A stretch of 48,511 nucleotides of DNA from Acanthamoeba sp. SK_2022b. Its lineage: Eukaryota > Discosea > Longamoebia > Acanthamoebidae. The translations under genes and the position numbers were made by a program. Of this stretch, positions 1 to 10,361 are shown piece after piece. The first letter of the stretch is position 1, and every line of letters begins with the position of its first letter. The notes under the pieces were generated by a model. That model saw only the letters and a list, made by a program, of their open reading frames with translations. It did no database searches and was not told the DNA's origin. The stretch covers positions 1 to 48,511 of the forward strand of contig JANDJZ010000373.1 of NCBI GenBank assembly GCA_027943245.1, in the 5' to 3' direction.

Positions 1-135
1 CTGGAGTGGCGACAAGCCATCTATGAAGAAAAGCTGGCGCAGGCGCGCCAGTCCATCGTTGCGGATACCCATATTCAGACGCTGTGCCGGTTCTTCGACG
101 CGGATCTGGATGAAGAGAGTATCCGCCCCCTTTAA
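1..135 (+). CDS. dnaX: DNA polymerase III tau/gamma subunit, C-terminal end (partial)
   Basis: Reading frame 1 is open from the window edge to a TAA at 133-135 and encodes about 44 residues ending in DEESIRPL. The sequence resembles the extreme C-terminus of enterobacterial DnaX (tau), the clamp-loader subunit that couples polymerase cores to the helicase; this end belongs to the polymerase alpha-binding domain. Identification rests on the short tail plus the conserved order dnaX-ybaB-recR downstream. The frameshift site that makes gamma lies outside the window. A GC-rich stem (138-144 with 150-156) without a T-run follows, so read-through into ybaB is likely. Confidence 0.85.
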   Translation: MEWRQAIYEEKLAQARQSIVADTHIQTLCRFFDADLDEESIRPL

Positions 136-161
136 ACGCCGCGCGAGGTGCGCGGCCCTAG

Positions 162-505
<344 letters not shown>

Positions 506-506
<1 letters not shown>

Positions 507-1111
507 TGCAAACCAGCCCGCTCCTTGAATCCCTGATGGAGGCGCTGCGCTGCCTGCCGGGCGTCGGCCCGAAATCGGCGCAGCGCATGGCGTTTCAGCT
601 GCTGCAGCGCGATCGCAGCGGCGGCATGCGCCTGGCGCAGGCGTTGACGCGCGCGATGTCGGAGATCGGCCACTGTGCCGATTGCCGCACCTTCACCGAG
701 CAGGACGTTTGCACTATCTGCGCCAATCCGCGCCGTCAGCAAAACGGCCAGATTTGCGTGGTGGAAAGCCCGGCGGATATCCACGCCATCGAGCAGACCG
801 GCCAGTTCGCCGGGCGCTACTTTGTGCTGATGGGCCATCTGTCGCCGCTGGACGGCATCGGGCCGGGCGATATCGGTCTGGATCGCCTGGAGCAACGGCT
901 GGAAAAGGAAAGCATCACCGAAGTGATCCTCGCCACCAACCCGACGGTGGAAGGGGAAGCGACCGCCAACTACATCGCCGAGATGTGCGGCCAGTATGGT
1001 GTGCTCGCCAGCCGTATCGCCCACGGCGTGCCGGTGGGCGGTGAGCTGGAAATGGTCGACGGCACCACGCTGTCGCATTCGCTGGCCGGGCGTCACGCCA
1101 TCAAGTTCTGA
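506..1111 (+). CDS. recR: Recombination mediator protein RecR
   Basis: RecR (201 residues, normal length) acts with RecF and RecO to load RecA on SSB-coated gaps. Visible domains in order are a helix-hairpin-helix near the N-terminus ([16 protein letters not shown]), a four-cysteine zinc finger (CADC ... CTIC around residues 57-72), a Toprim domain beginning CVVESPADI, and a C-terminal Walker-B-like end. It starts inside the ybaB stop codon, so it is very probably cotranslated. An intrinsic terminator follows 10 bp after its stop. Confidence 0.97.
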
Positions 1112-1121
1112 TGTTTTCCCG

Positions 1122-1151
1122 GACGGGGCCATTCGGCCCCGTCTTTTTTTT
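1122..1151 (+). terminator. Intrinsic terminator of the dnaX-ybaB-recR operon
   Basis: A perfect 9-bp stem (GACGGGGCC at 1122-1130, GGCCCCGTC at 1135-1143) with loop ATTC is followed by eight T residues. It lies directly downstream of recR and separates that operon from htpG. Confidence 0.92.
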
Positions 1152-1173
1152 GCCAAAAATCTCCCGCCGTCCG

Positions 1174-1200
1174 CTTGAAAAACAAGACCCTGACCCTCAT
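1174..1200 (+). promoter_or_regulatory. Probable sigma-32 (heat-shock) promoter of htpG
   Basis: CTTGAAA at 1174-1180 and CCCTCAT at 1194-1200 are separated by 13 bp. They match the RpoH consensus (CTTGAAA, 11-15 bp, CCCCATNT) with one change. The site lies 50 bp before the htpG start, and htpG is a classic RpoH-dependent gene in E. coli. Confidence 0.75.
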
Positions 1201-1249
1201 CTGATCCTCATTGTTCGATTTTGGTAGCCATTGTCTTCTGAGGTAATCA

Positions 1250-3121
1250 ATGAGTATGAAAGGTCAAGAAACCCGCGGGTTCCAGTCTGAAGTAAAACAG
1301 CTGCTTCATTTGATGATCCATTCGCTGTACTCCAACAAAGAAATTTTCCTGCGCGAGCTGATTTCCAACGCCTCTGACGCCGCCGACAAGCTGCGCTTCC
1401 GCGCCCTGTCCGCGCCAGAGCTGTACGCCGGCGACGGCGAGCTGCGCGTACGCTTGTCCTTCGATAAAGAGCAGCGCACCCTGACCATCGCCGACAACGG
1501 CATCGGCATGCGCCGCGAAGAAGTGATCGAAAACCTCGGCACCATCGCCAAGTCCGGCACCAAAGCGTTCCTGGAATCCATCGGTTCCGACCAGGTGAAA
1601 GACAGCCAGCTGATCGGCCAGTTCGGCGTCGGTTTCTACTCGGCGTTCATCGTGGCGGACAAAGTGACCGTGCGCACCCGCGCCGCCGGCGCCGCCGATG
1701 ACGAAGGCGTGTTCTGGGAGTCCGCCGGCGAAGGCGACTACACCATCGCCGATATCACCAAAGAGACCCGCGGCACCGAAATCACCCTGCATCTGCGCGA
1801 AGGCGAAGATGAGTACCTCGACGCCTGGCGCCTGCGCTCGGTGATCGGCAAATATTCCGATCACATCGCCTTGCCGGTAGAGATCGAAAGCAAAAACGAA
1901 GAAGACGATACCGTCACCTGGGAGAAGATCAACAAGGCGCAGGCCCTGTGGACCCGCAGCAAGGCTGACGTGACCGATGAAGAGTACAAAGAGTTCTACA
2001 AGCACATCGCCCACGACTTCACCGATCCGCTGAGCTGGAGCCACAACCGGGTGGAAGGTAAGCAAGAGTACACCAGCCTGCTGTATATCCCGGCGCAGGC
2101 GCCGTGGGACATGTGGAACCGCGATCACAAGCACGGCCTGAAGCTGTACGTGCAGCGCGTGTTCATCATGGACGACGCCGAGCAGTTCATGCCGAACTAC
2201 CTGCGCTTCGTGCGTGGCCTGATCGATTCCAACGATCTGCCGCTGAACGTGTCGCGCGAGATCCTGCAAGACAGCCGCGTGACGCAAAACCTGCGCGGCG
2301 CGCTGACCAAGCGCGTGCTGCAGATGCTGGATAAGCTGGCCAAAGACGACGCCGAAGGCTACCAGAAATTCTGGCAGCAGTTCGGTCTGGTGCTGAAAGA
2401 GGGCCCGGCGGAAGACAACGGCAACCAGGAAGCGATCGCCAAGCTGCTGCGCTTTGCCTCCACCCACGGCGACAGCTCGGCGCAGACCGTGTCGCTGGAA
2501 GAGTACGTCGGCCGCATGGCGGAAGGGCAGGAGAAGATTTACTACATCACCGCCGACAGCTACGCCGCCGCCAAGAGCAGCCCGCACCTGGAGCTGTTCC
2601 GCAAGAAAGGCATCGAAGTGTTGCTGCTGTCCGATCGCATCGACGAGTGGATGATGAGCTACCTGACCGAGTTCGACGGCAAGCCGTTCCAGTCGGTCAG
2701 CAAAGCGGATGAAACGCTGGATAAATTGGCGGATGAAACCGAAGAGCAGAAGGCCGCCGAGAAGCAGCTGGAACCCTTCATCGAACGCGTGAAAACCCTG
2801 CTGGGCGAGCGCGTGAAGGATGTGCGCCTGACGCACCGCCTGACCGATACGCCGGCGATCGTGGTAACCGACGCCGACGAAATGAGCACCCAGATGGCCA
2901 AGCTGTTCGCCGCCGCCGGCCAGCAGGCGCCGGAGGTGAAGTACATTTTCGAGCTTAATCCGGAGCATGCGTTGGTCAAACGAGCATCCGACGTGGGCGA
3001 TAACGAACATTTCGCCGAATGGATCGACCTGTTATTGGATCAGGCGCTGCTGGCTGAACGCGGCACGCTGGAGGATCCGAACCTGTTCATCCGTCGCATG
3101 AATAAGTTACTGTCCGCCTAA
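1250..3121 (+). CDS. htpG: Chaperone HtpG (bacterial Hsp90)
   Basis: HtpG is an ATP-dependent homodimeric cytosolic chaperone of the Hsp90 family. The 623-residue product matches family length. The N-terminal GHKL ATPase domain shows [15 protein letters not shown] and DNGIGM (nucleotide binding), GTIAKSGTK, and [17 protein letters not shown]. The middle domain contains the conserved NVSREILQ segment with its ATP-contacting arginine, and the C-terminal dimerisation domain ends in [12 protein letters not shown]. The start at 1250 is chosen because GAGG at 1240-1243 is spaced 6 nt from it; a second ATG at 1256 would be 12 nt away and corresponds to the E. coli start, so it remains possible. A heat-shock promoter lies upstream. 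Confidence 0.97.
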   Translation: MSMKGQETRGFQSEVKQLLHLMIHSLYSNKEIFLRELISNASDAADKLRFRALSAPELYAGDGELRVRLSFDKEQRTLTIADNGIGMRREEVIENLGTIAKSGTKAFLESIGSDQVKDSQLIGQFGVGFYSAFIVADKVTVRTRAAGAADDEGVFWESAGEGDYTIADITKETRGTEITLHLREGEDEYLDAWRLRSVIGKYSDHIALPVEIESKNEEDDTVTWEKINKAQALWTRSKADVTDEEYKEFYKHIAHDFTDPLSWSHNRVEGKQEYTSLLYIPAQAPWDMWNRDHKHGLKLYVQRVFIMDDAEQFMPNYLRFVRGLIDSNDLPLNVSREILQDSRVTQNLRGALTKRVLQMLDKLAKDDAEGYQKFWQQFGLVLKEGPAEDNGNQEAIAKLLRFASTHGDSSAQTVSLEEYVGRMAEGQEKIYYITADSYAAAKSSPHLELFRKKGIEVLLLSDRIDEWMMSYLTEFDGKPFQSVSKADETLDKLADETEEQKAAEKQLEPFIERVKTLLGERVKDVRLTHRLTDTPAIVVTDADEMSTQMAKLFAAAGQQAPEVKYIFELNPEHALVKRASDVGDNEHFAEWIDLLLDQALLAERGTLEDPNLFIRRMNKLLSA

Positions 3122-3132
3122 AGCTGAAGATA

Positions 3133-3162
3133 TGCGCCCTTAACGGCAGCGTTAGGGGCGCA
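3133..3162 (+). terminator. Stem-loop after htpG, probable terminator
   Basis: A 13-bp stem with one G-T pair (3133-3145 and 3150-3162) encloses a 4-nt loop and is followed at short distance by ATTTTT. It is the only hairpin between htpG and adk. The T-run is offset by several bases, so termination may be partial. Confidence 0.55.
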
Positions 3163-3296
3163 TTGCCGATTTTTCCCCGCTTTTTCTCGCCTTTTGCTTG
3201 CCCGCTTTTTTGCACATTCCGCAATCGATTTCCTTCGCGCGCCTTGAGCCTGCCCCCCCTGAAATGGTATCGTTGAGCGTTTTCGCAATTTTATAA

Positions 3297-3968
<672 letters not shown>

Positions 3969-3988
3969 TCGCAAGCGGATTGTGCATG

Positions 3989-4019
3989 ACGCCGGGCCTG
4001 TGGCCCGGCGTTTTTTTTT
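3989..4019 (+). terminator. Intrinsic terminator of adk
   Basis: A stem of at least 9 bp (CGCCGGGCC at 3990-3998 with GGCCCGGCG at 4002-4010) with loop TGT is followed by nine T residues. It is very strong by inspection. Confidence 0.95.
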
Positions 4020-4134
4020 GCCGTTTTCCCGCTAAATTGTGATCGCGGCGGCTTGTTGCGGCCGTGCCCATTAATCGCCCGCGCCAAATGGCGTATAACA
4101 AGCCTGCGTTTTCACCCTCAGCAGGGAGCCGGGC

Positions 4135-5268
4135 ATGCTCAGACAAACCAATCTTCTGGCGGAAGCCACCGCGCGCCAGATCGTCCAGCGGGCGATGGGC
4201 ATCATCAGCCATTCCGTCAACGTGATGGACAGCAACGGTGTGATCATCGCCTCCGGCAACCCGCAGCGCCTTTTCCAGCGCCATGAAGGCGCGGTGCTGG
4301 CGCTGGCCGAGAACCGGGTGGTGGAAATCGACCGCGCCACTGCCGAGCACCTGAAGGGCGTGCGGCCCGGCATCAATCTGCCGTTCAGCTTTCGCAACCA
4401 GCGGGTGGGGGTGATCGGCATCTCCGGCGAACCGGCCGAGGTGCGCGCCTACGCCGAGCTGGTGAAGATGGCGGCGGAGTTGATGGTGGAGCAGGCGGCG
4501 CTGCTGGATCAGCACCAGTGGGAAAAGCGCTACCGGGAAGAGCTGGCGAACCAGCTGCTGCAGCCGCAGCCGAACACCGCGTCGCTGCAAGCGATGGCGG
4601 CGTATCTGGGATTGGATCTGCGCCAGGCGCGCATCGTGTGGATCGTCGAGCTGCAAGAGGCGCAGCCGCACCTGCTGCGCGAGCTGCTGGCGGAGCTGGA
4701 GGCCACCCAGCGCGATGCGTTGATCGCCATTACCGGCTTCAATGAAATGACCCTGCTGCGCCCGGCCTGCATGGCGCAGGGTGAATGGAGCCTGAAGCTG
4801 GAACGCCAGCAGGCGCAGCGTTTGCAAAACCAACTCAAACACCGCTTTCGGGTGCGCTTGATCGTCGGCGGTTTTTATGACGATCCGCAGAGCGCCTACC
4901 GTTCCAGCCTGACGGCGCGCGCCACCCAGGCGATGGCGCAGCGCCTGAAACTGCGTCACGCCACGCTGTTCTACCACGACTACCCGCTGCCGTCGCTGTT
5001 GTGCGATCTGGGGGAGGACTGGCGCGCGCAGGAGCTGGGGCGCCCCTGGCGAACGCTGGGCGAACAGGACGAAAAAGGCGTGCTGCGCGGCACGCTGCGC
5101 CACTATTTTTCGCAGAATTGTGATCAGACGCAGACCGCTGCGCAGCTGCATATCCACGTCAATACCCTGCGCTATCGCCTGCAGCGCATCGAAGCGATAA
5201 CCGGCATGAAAATCAATCAATTAACCGACGCTCTACGGTTGTATATCGGCATGCTGATGCACGACTGA
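4135..5268 (+). CDS. CdaR-type sugar-diacid/glycerate-responsive transcriptional activator
   Basis: The 377-residue protein has an N-terminal putative sugar-diacid recognition domain (about 1-135, starting LRQTNLLAEATARQIVQRAMG), a middle GGDEF-like/PucR linker region, and a C-terminal PucR-type helix-turn-helix (about 310-370, including NTLRYRLQRIE). This architecture is that of CdaR, which in E. coli activates the garPLRK and gudPDX galactarate/glucarate genes and is thought to respond to glycerate or sugar acids. Here it stands directly upstream of a GntP-type permease and a GarK-like glycerate kinase, so it most likely controls them. E. coli has no such cassette between adk and hemH. The inducer is inferred, not shown. 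Confidence 0.88.
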   Translation: MLRQTNLLAEATARQIVQRAMGIISHSVNVMDSNGVIIASGNPQRLFQRHEGAVLALAENRVVEIDRATAEHLKGVRPGINLPFSFRNQRVGVIGISGEPAEVRAYAELVKMAAELMVEQAALLDQHQWEKRYREELANQLLQPQPNTASLQAMAAYLGLDLRQARIVWIVELQEAQPHLLRELLAELEATQRDALIAITGFNEMTLLRPACMAQGEWSLKLERQQAQRLQNQLKHRFRVRLIVGGFYDDPQSAYRSSLTARATQAMAQRLKLRHATLFYHDYPLPSLLCDLGEDWRAQELGRPWRTLGEQDEKGVLRGTLRHYFSQNCDQTQTAAQLHIHVNTLRYRLQRIEAITGMKINQLTDALRLYIGMLMHD

Positions 5269-5387
5269 GTTGTGCCAACCCACAAATTCCACGCCGTTCC
5301 CCCGGCGATTTTTTGTTGTTTCCCCTCAGGCCAACGCCGGGCGCGCGGGATATGTTGGCCTGCACATCAACCACGGAGAAAACAACA

Positions 5388-6653
5388 ATGACAACCGTAT
5401 CCACGCTGGGGGCGCTGGTGGCGTTAGCCGTCGCCATCGTCCTGATTCTACGCAAGGTGCCACCGGCTTACGGCATGATCGCCGGCGCGCTGGCGGGCGG
5501 GCTGTGCGGCGGCGCCGACCTGGTGCAGACCGTAACGCTGATGATCGGCGGGGCGCAGGGCATCACCAACGCCGTGATGCGCATTCTGGCGGCGGGGGTG
5601 CTGGCCGGGGTGCTGATCGAATCCGGCGCGGCGCACACCATCGCCGAAACCATCGTGCGCAAGGTGGGCGAAACCCGCGCGCTGCTGGCGCTGGCGGTGG
5701 CTACACTGATCCTGACGGCGGTGGGGGTATTTATCGACGTGGCGGTGATCACCGTCGCACCGATCGCGCTGTCGATCGCCCAGAAGGCCGGCATTTCGCG
5801 CGCGGCGATCCTGCTGGCGATGATCGGCGGTGGTAAGGCCGGCAACGTGATGTCGCCCAACCCGAACACCATTGCGGCGGCGGACAACTTCCACGTGCCG
5901 CTCACTTCGGTGATGATGGCCGGCATCGTGCCGGGGCTGTGCGGCCTGGTGGTGGCCTATCTGCTGGCGCGTCGCCTGAGCGATAAAGGCAGCAAAGTGA
6001 TGGCCGAAGAGCTGACTCAGCATGCCGAAGGGGCGCGGCCGGGCTTCGCTGCGGCGATCAGCGCGCCGCTGGTCGCGATCCTGCTGCTGTCGCTGCGGCC
6101 GATCGCCGGTATCGCCGTCGATCCGCTGATCGCGCTGCCGGCCGGCGGGTTGGCGGGCGCGCTGCTGATGGGGCGTATCCGCCAGTGCAATCATTTTATG
6201 GTCTCCGGCCTGTCGCGCATGGCGCCGGTGGCGATCATGCTGCTTGGCACCGGCACGCTGGCGGGTATTATCGCCAACTCGGCGCTGAAGGATGTCTTGA
6301 TTAACGGCTTAACGCACACCGGGCTGCCGGCCTGGCTGCTGGCGCCGCTGTCCGGCGCGCTGATGTCGATGGCGACCGCATCGACCACCGCCGGCACCGC
6401 CGTGGCTTCCGGGGTGTTCAGCTCTACGCTGCTCGAGCTGGGCGTGAGCGGGCTGGCCGGTGCGGCGATGATCCATGCGGGCGCCACGGTGCTGGATCAC
6501 CTGCCGCACGGCAGCTTCTTCCACGCTACCGGCGGCAGCGTCAATATGGCGGTGCACGAGCGGCTGAAGCTGTTGCCGTATGAAACGCTGGTGGGATTCA
6601 CCATCGCGACGATCTCGGCGCTGATGTTTGGCGTATTTAACCTGGCGGGATAA
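5388..6653 (+). CDS. GntP-family organic acid permease (probably glycerate/hydroxy-acid:H+ symporter)
   Basis: This 421-residue integral membrane protein has about 12 hydrophobic segments and the GntP/gluconate-permease character (GGGKAGNVMSPNPNTIAAADNF around residues 147-168). It should import a small sugar acid across the inner membrane. The start at 5388 has GGAG about 9 nt upstream; a longer upstream reading frame from 5313 lacks a hydrophobic start and is less likely. It lies 119 bp after the CdaR-like gene and 9 bp before a glycerate kinase, so glycerate or a related C3/C6 acid is the best substrate guess. The family is sure; the substrate is inference. Confidence 0.85.
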   Translation: MTTVSTLGALVALAVAIVLILRKVPPAYGMIAGALAGGLCGGADLVQTVTLMIGGAQGITNAVMRILAAGVLAGVLIESGAAHTIAETIVRKVGETRALLALAVATLILTAVGVFIDVAVITVAPIALSIAQKAGISRAAILLAMIGGGKAGNVMSPNPNTIAAADNFHVPLTSVMMAGIVPGLCGLVVAYLLARRLSDKGSKVMAEELTQHAEGARPGFAAAISAPLVAILLLSLRPIAGIAVDPLIALPAGGLAGALLMGRIRQCNHFMVSGLSRMAPVAIMLLGTGTLAGIIANSALKDVLINGLTHTGLPAWLLAPLSGALMSMATASTTAGTAVASGVFSSTLLELGVSGLAGAAMIHAGATVLDHLPHGSFFHATGGSVNMAVHERLKLLPYETLVGFTIATISALMFGVFNLAG

Positions 6654-6662
6654 GGAACAGTG

Positions 6663-7826
6663 ATGAAAACGCTGAAAAAAGTGGTTATTGCCCCGGATTC
6701 TTTCAAAGAGAGCCTGAGCGCGCTCGGCGTTGCCGACGCCATCGAGCGGGGATTCCGCCAAATTTATCCGCAGGCGCACTATGTGAAGCTGCCGATGGCA
6801 GACGGCGGCGAAGGCACGGTGGAGTCGATGGTGGCGGCCACCGGCGGCGAAATCGTCCAGGTGACGGTCACTGGGCCGCTGGGGGAGCCGGTGCAGGGGT
6901 TCTATGGCCTGCTGGGCGACGGCGCAACCGCAGTGATTGAAATGGCCGCCGCCTCCGGGCTGCATCTGGCGCCGCCCGGCCGGCGCGATCCGCGCATCAC
7001 CACCAGTTACGGCACCGGCGAACTGATGCTGGCGGCGCTGGAGCGCGGCGTGAAGGCGATCATTCTCGGCATCGGCGGTAGCGCCACCAACGACGGCGGC
7101 GCCGGGATGATGCAGGCACTGGGCGTGAAGTTGCTGGATAAGGATCGCCGGCCGCTGCCGGTGGGCGGGGCGGCCCTGGCGCAGCTGGCGCACCTCGATC
7201 TCGCCGGGCTGGATGCGCGTTGGCAACGGGTGAGCGTAACCGCCGCCTGCGACGTCGATAACCCGCTGTGCGGCGAAAAGGGCGCCTCGGCGGTGTTTGG
7301 GCCGCAGAAGGGGGCGACGCCGGAGATGGTGGCGCAGCTCGATGCGGCACTGCATCACTATGGCGAACTGCTGGAACGAGAAACCGGCCGCGCCGTGCTC
7401 ACCCAGCCGGGCGCGGGAGCGGCGGGCGGCATGGGGGCGGCGCTGCTCGGCATGCTCAGCGCGCGCTTGCGGCCGGGCATCGAGATCGTCACCGAAACCC
7501 TGCGTCTGGATGAGGCGGTGCGCGATGCCGATTTGGTGATCACCGGCGAAGGGCGGCTGGACAGCCAGTCGATCCACGGCAAAACGCCGATCGGCGTGGC
7601 GCGGGTGGCCAAGCGCCACGGGGTGCCGGTGATCGCCATCGCCGGCAGCCTGACACCGGATTACCAGGTGGTGCATCAACACGGCATCGACGCGGCGTTT
7701 TCGGTGCTCGACCGCATCGTGACGCTGGAAGAAGCGCTGGCGGACGCCGATCGCAATCTGCAGGTGACGGCGCGCAACGTGGCGGCGGTGTGGCAACTGG
7801 CGCAAAGGGAAGGCCCACAGGCATAG
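6663..7826 (+). CDS. garK: Glycerate kinase, GarK-like
   Basis: The 387-residue protein phosphorylates D-glycerate (2-phosphoglycerate in the E. coli GarK/GlxK family). Family motifs are [13 protein letters not shown] at the N-terminus, ADGGEGTVE, the glycine-rich [31 protein letters not shown], and VITGEGRLDSQS. The segment SIHGKTPIGVARVAKRHGVPVIAIAG followed by VVHQHGIDA resembles E. coli GarK more than GlxK. ATG at 6663 is preferred over GTG at 6660 because AAGGA sits 6 nt upstream of the ATG. It is the last gene of the cdaR-gntP-garK cassette and a paralogue of the kinase at 31145-32287. I see no intrinsic terminator before hemH. Confidence 0.93.
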   Translation: MKTLKKVVIAPDSFKESLSALGVADAIERGFRQIYPQAHYVKLPMADGGEGTVESMVAATGGEIVQVTVTGPLGEPVQGFYGLLGDGATAVIEMAAASGLHLAPPGRRDPRITTSYGTGELMLAALERGVKAIILGIGGSATNDGGAGMMQALGVKLLDKDRRPLPVGGAALAQLAHLDLAGLDARWQRVSVTAACDVDNPLCGEKGASAVFGPQKGATPEMVAQLDAALHHYGELLERETGRAVLTQPGAGAAGGMGAALLGMLSARLRPGIEIVTETLRLDEAVRDADLVITGEGRLDSQSIHGKTPIGVARVAKRHGVPVIAIAGSLTPDYQVVHQHGIDAAFSVLDRIVTLEEALADADRNLQVTARNVAAVWQLAQREGPQA

Positions 7827-7843
7827 CCTGTTGCTGTTATCGG

Positions 7844-7871
7844 TTTCGACGCAGGACTTTTCCGTTACAAT
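7844..7871 (+). promoter_or_regulatory. Candidate sigma-70 promoter of hemH
   Basis: TTTCGA at 7844-7849 and TACAAT at 7866-7871 are 16 bp apart, between the garK stop and hemH. Transcription would start near 7878. The -10 is good and the -35 weak. Confidence 0.45.
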
Positions 7872-7945
7872 AGCCGGCATTAATGGCTGCTGACATCCCG
7901 ACCCAGAACGGAATGCCGGCCGGAAAGGAAATGAGGGGAACTGAG

Positions 7946-8908
7946 ATGAAGCAAGAGAAACACGGCGTATTGCTGGTGAACCTGGGCACACCAGATGCGC
8001 CGACCTCGTCGGCGGTCAAACGCTATCTGAAGGAATTCCTCAGTGACGATCGCGTGGTCGATACGGCGCCGCTGATCTGGTGGCCGATCCTCAACGGCGC
8101 GATCTTGCCGATCCGTTCGCCGCGCGTGGCGAAGCTGTATCAGTCGGTGTGGATGGAAGAGGGCTCGCCGCTGCTGGTGTACAGCCGCCGCCAACAGCGG
8201 GCGCTGGCGGCGCGCATGCCGAATACGCCGGTGGAGCTGGGCATGAGCTACGGCTCGCCGAGCCTGGCGGAAGCCATCGACAAGCTGCTGGCGCAGGGCG
8301 TGACCAACCTGGTGGTGCTGCCGCTCTATCCGCAATATTCCTGTTCCACCAGCGCGGCGGTATGGGATGGCGTGGCGCGGGTGCTGAAAGGCTATCGCCG
8401 TTTGCCTTCTGTGGCCTTCATCCGCGATTACGCCGAACATCCGGCCTACATCGCCGCGCTGCAGCAAAGCGTGGAGCGCTCGTTCGCGGAGCACGGCCAG
8501 CCGGATCGGCTGGTGCTGTCGTTCCACGGTATTCCCAAACGTTATGCGCGCCTGGGCGACGACTACCCGCAGCGCTGCGAGGACACCCTGCGTGCGCTGA
8601 GCGCCACGCTGCCGCTGGCGCCGGAACGCGTGATGATGACGTACCAATCGCGCTTCGGCCGCGAGCCGTGGCTGACGCCGTACACCGATGAGACCCTGAA
8701 GGGGCTGCCGGCGCAGGGCGTGAAGCACATTCAGCTGATTTGCCCCGGTTTCTCGGCGGACTGCCTGGAAACGCTGGAAGAGATCAAAGAACAGAACCGC
8801 GAGATCTTCCTCAAGGCCGGCGGCGAGAAGTTTGAATATATCTCGGCGTTGAACGACGAGCCGGCGCATATCGATATGATGCAGCAGCTGGTGGCGCAGC
8901 GCCTGTAA
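7946..8908 (+). CDS. hemH: Ferrochelatase
   Basis: HemH inserts Fe2+ into protoporphyrin IX, the last step of haem synthesis. The 320-residue product equals E. coli length when started at the ATG at 7946, which has a purine-rich AGGGGAA site 6 nt upstream; the upstream ATG at 7883 would add 21 residues absent from the family. Visible features are [12 protein letters not shown] at the N-terminus, the catalytic histidine at residue 194 (SFHGIPKRY), and the C-terminal [15 protein letters not shown] block with its conserved glutamates. The aes gene that follows hemH in E. coli is absent here; gsk follows after 90 bp. Confidence 0.97.
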   Translation: MKQEKHGVLLVNLGTPDAPTSSAVKRYLKEFLSDDRVVDTAPLIWWPILNGAILPIRSPRVAKLYQSVWMEEGSPLLVYSRRQQRALAARMPNTPVELGMSYGSPSLAEAIDKLLAQGVTNLVVLPLYPQYSCSTSAAVWDGVARVLKGYRRLPSVAFIRDYAEHPAYIAALQQSVERSFAEHGQPDRLVLSFHGIPKRYARLGDDYPQRCEDTLRALSATLPLAPERVMMTYQSRFGREPWLTPYTDETLKGLPAQGVKHIQLICPGFSADCLETLEEIKEQNREIFLKAGGEKFEYISALNDEPAHIDMMQQLVAQRL

Positions 8909-8998
8909 TCATCCATAATCTGTCTATTAGATGCATCGTGATCGGGCGGGGATGTGTTAACATTCTCCGCTTGTTAAACCGTCACCACCGCCAATCAC

Positions 8999-10303
8999 AT
9001 GAAATTTCCTGGTAAACGCAAGTCCAAACACTATTTCCCGGTGAGCGCCCGCGATCCGCTTCTGCAGCAGGCCCAGCCCGAAAGTGAAATCAGCACCTCG
9101 TATATCGTCGGCATCGATCAGACGCTGGTGGATATCGAGGCGAAAGTGGACGACGCTTTTGTCCAGCGCTACGGCCTGAGCCTGGGCCACTCTCTGGTGA
9201 TCGAAGACGACGTCGCCGAGGCGCTGTATCAGGAACTGAATGACAACAACCTGGTTACCCATCAGTTCGCCGGCGGCACCATCGGCAATACCATGCACAA
9301 CTATTCAGTGCTGGCGGACGATCGCTCGGTGCTGCTCGGCGTGATGTGCAGCAACGTGAAAATCGGCAGCTATGCCTACCGTTACCTGTGCAATACCTCC
9401 AGCCGTACCGATCTTAACTATCTGCAGGGCGTTGATGGCGCCATCGGCCGCTGTTTCACGCTGATTGGCGAAAGCGGCGAGCGCACCTTCGCCATCAACC
9501 CGGGCCAGATGAACCAGCTGCGCCCGGAAAGCATTCCTGAAGAGGTGATCGCCGGCGCGTCGGCGCTGGTGCTGAGCTCTTATCTGGTGCGCTGCAAGGA
9601 AGGGGAGCCGATGAAGGCCGCCACCCTGCAGGCGATCGAATACGCCAAAAAACACGACGTGCCGGTGGTATTGACGCTGGGCACCAAGTACGTGATCGCC
9701 GACAACCCGCAGTGGTGGCGCGACTTCCTGAAGGAAAACGTGACGATTCTGGCGATGAACGAAGACGAAGCGCTGGAGCTGACCGGGCTGAGCGATCCGT
9801 TGACCGCCTCGGACATGGCGCTGGAGTGGGTGGATCTGGTGCTGTGCACCGCCGGGCCGAACGGCCTGTATATGGCGGGCTACACCGAAGAGGCCAACAA
9901 GCGCCAGACCCAGCACCCGCTGCTGCCGGGGCATATCGCCGAGTTCAACCGCTACGAATTCAGCCGCGCCATGCGCCGTGAACACTGTGAAAATCCGCTG
10001 CGCGTTTATTCGCACATCGCGCCGTATATGGGTGGGCCGGAGAGGATCATGAACACCAACGGCGCCGGCGACGGCGCGCTGTCGGCGTTGCTGCACGATA
10101 TTGCCGCCAACGGCTATCACCGCCATAACGTGCCGAATTCCAGCAAGCACGTGCGCAGCTACCTGACTTATTCCTCCCTGGCGCAGGTGTGCAAATACGC
10201 CAACCGCGTCAGCTACCAGGTGTTGAACCAGCATTCGCCGCGCCTCACCCGTGGCCTGCCGGAGCGGGAAGACAGCCTGGAAGAGTCCTACTGGGAGCGT
10301 TAA
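8999..10303 (+). CDS. gsk: Inosine-guanosine kinase
   Basis: Gsk phosphorylates inosine and guanosine to IMP and GMP (purine nucleoside salvage). It belongs to the PfkB/ribokinase family, and its 434 residues equal the E. coli enzyme. The N-terminal sugar-kinase core starts around YIVGIDQTLVDIEAKVDD; GGTIGNTMHNYS contributes to substrate binding; the PfkB C-terminal signature NTNGAGDGALSALL (about residues 352-365) carries the catalytic aspartate. It is followed by a strong bidirectional terminator shared with ybaL. Confidence 0.97.
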   Translation: MKFPGKRKSKHYFPVSARDPLLQQAQPESEISTSYIVGIDQTLVDIEAKVDDAFVQRYGLSLGHSLVIEDDVAEALYQELNDNNLVTHQFAGGTIGNTMHNYSVLADDRSVLLGVMCSNVKIGSYAYRYLCNTSSRTDLNYLQGVDGAIGRCFTLIGESGERTFAINPGQMNQLRPESIPEEVIAGASALVLSSYLVRCKEGEPMKAATLQAIEYAKKHDVPVVLTLGTKYVIADNPQWWRDFLKENVTILAMNEDEALELTGLSDPLTASDMALEWVDLVLCTAGPNGLYMAGYTEEANKRQTQHPLLPGHIAEFNRYEFSRAMRREHCENPLRVYSHIAPYMGGPERIMNTNGAGDGALSALLHDIAANGYHRHNVPNSSKHVRSYLTYSSLAQVCKYANRVSYQVLNQHSPRLTRGLPEREDSLEESYWER

Positions 10304-10316
10304 CCCGCTGAAAAAG

Positions 10317-10346
10317 AAAAGGTCCGGCAATGCCGGACCTTTTTTT
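10317..10346. terminator. Bidirectional terminator between gsk and ybaL
   Basis: A GGTCCGGC/GCCGGACC stem with loop AAT is flanked by AAAA on the left and seven T residues on the right. It would terminate both gsk (rightward) and ybaL (leftward, where the T-run reads CTTTTCTTTTT). Confidence 0.9.
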
Positions 10347-10361
10347 GTGCGCCGTGGCGCT

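Noticed and set aside
1247..3010. A long minus-strand frame opposite htpG
   Set aside because: Antisense shadow with low-complexity composition; htpG is a complete, well-conserved gene in this interval.
5313..5387. Extended start for the GntP permease
   Set aside because: The extra 25 residues are polar and Pro-rich, unlike the family start, and the ribosome site fits the ATG at 5388.
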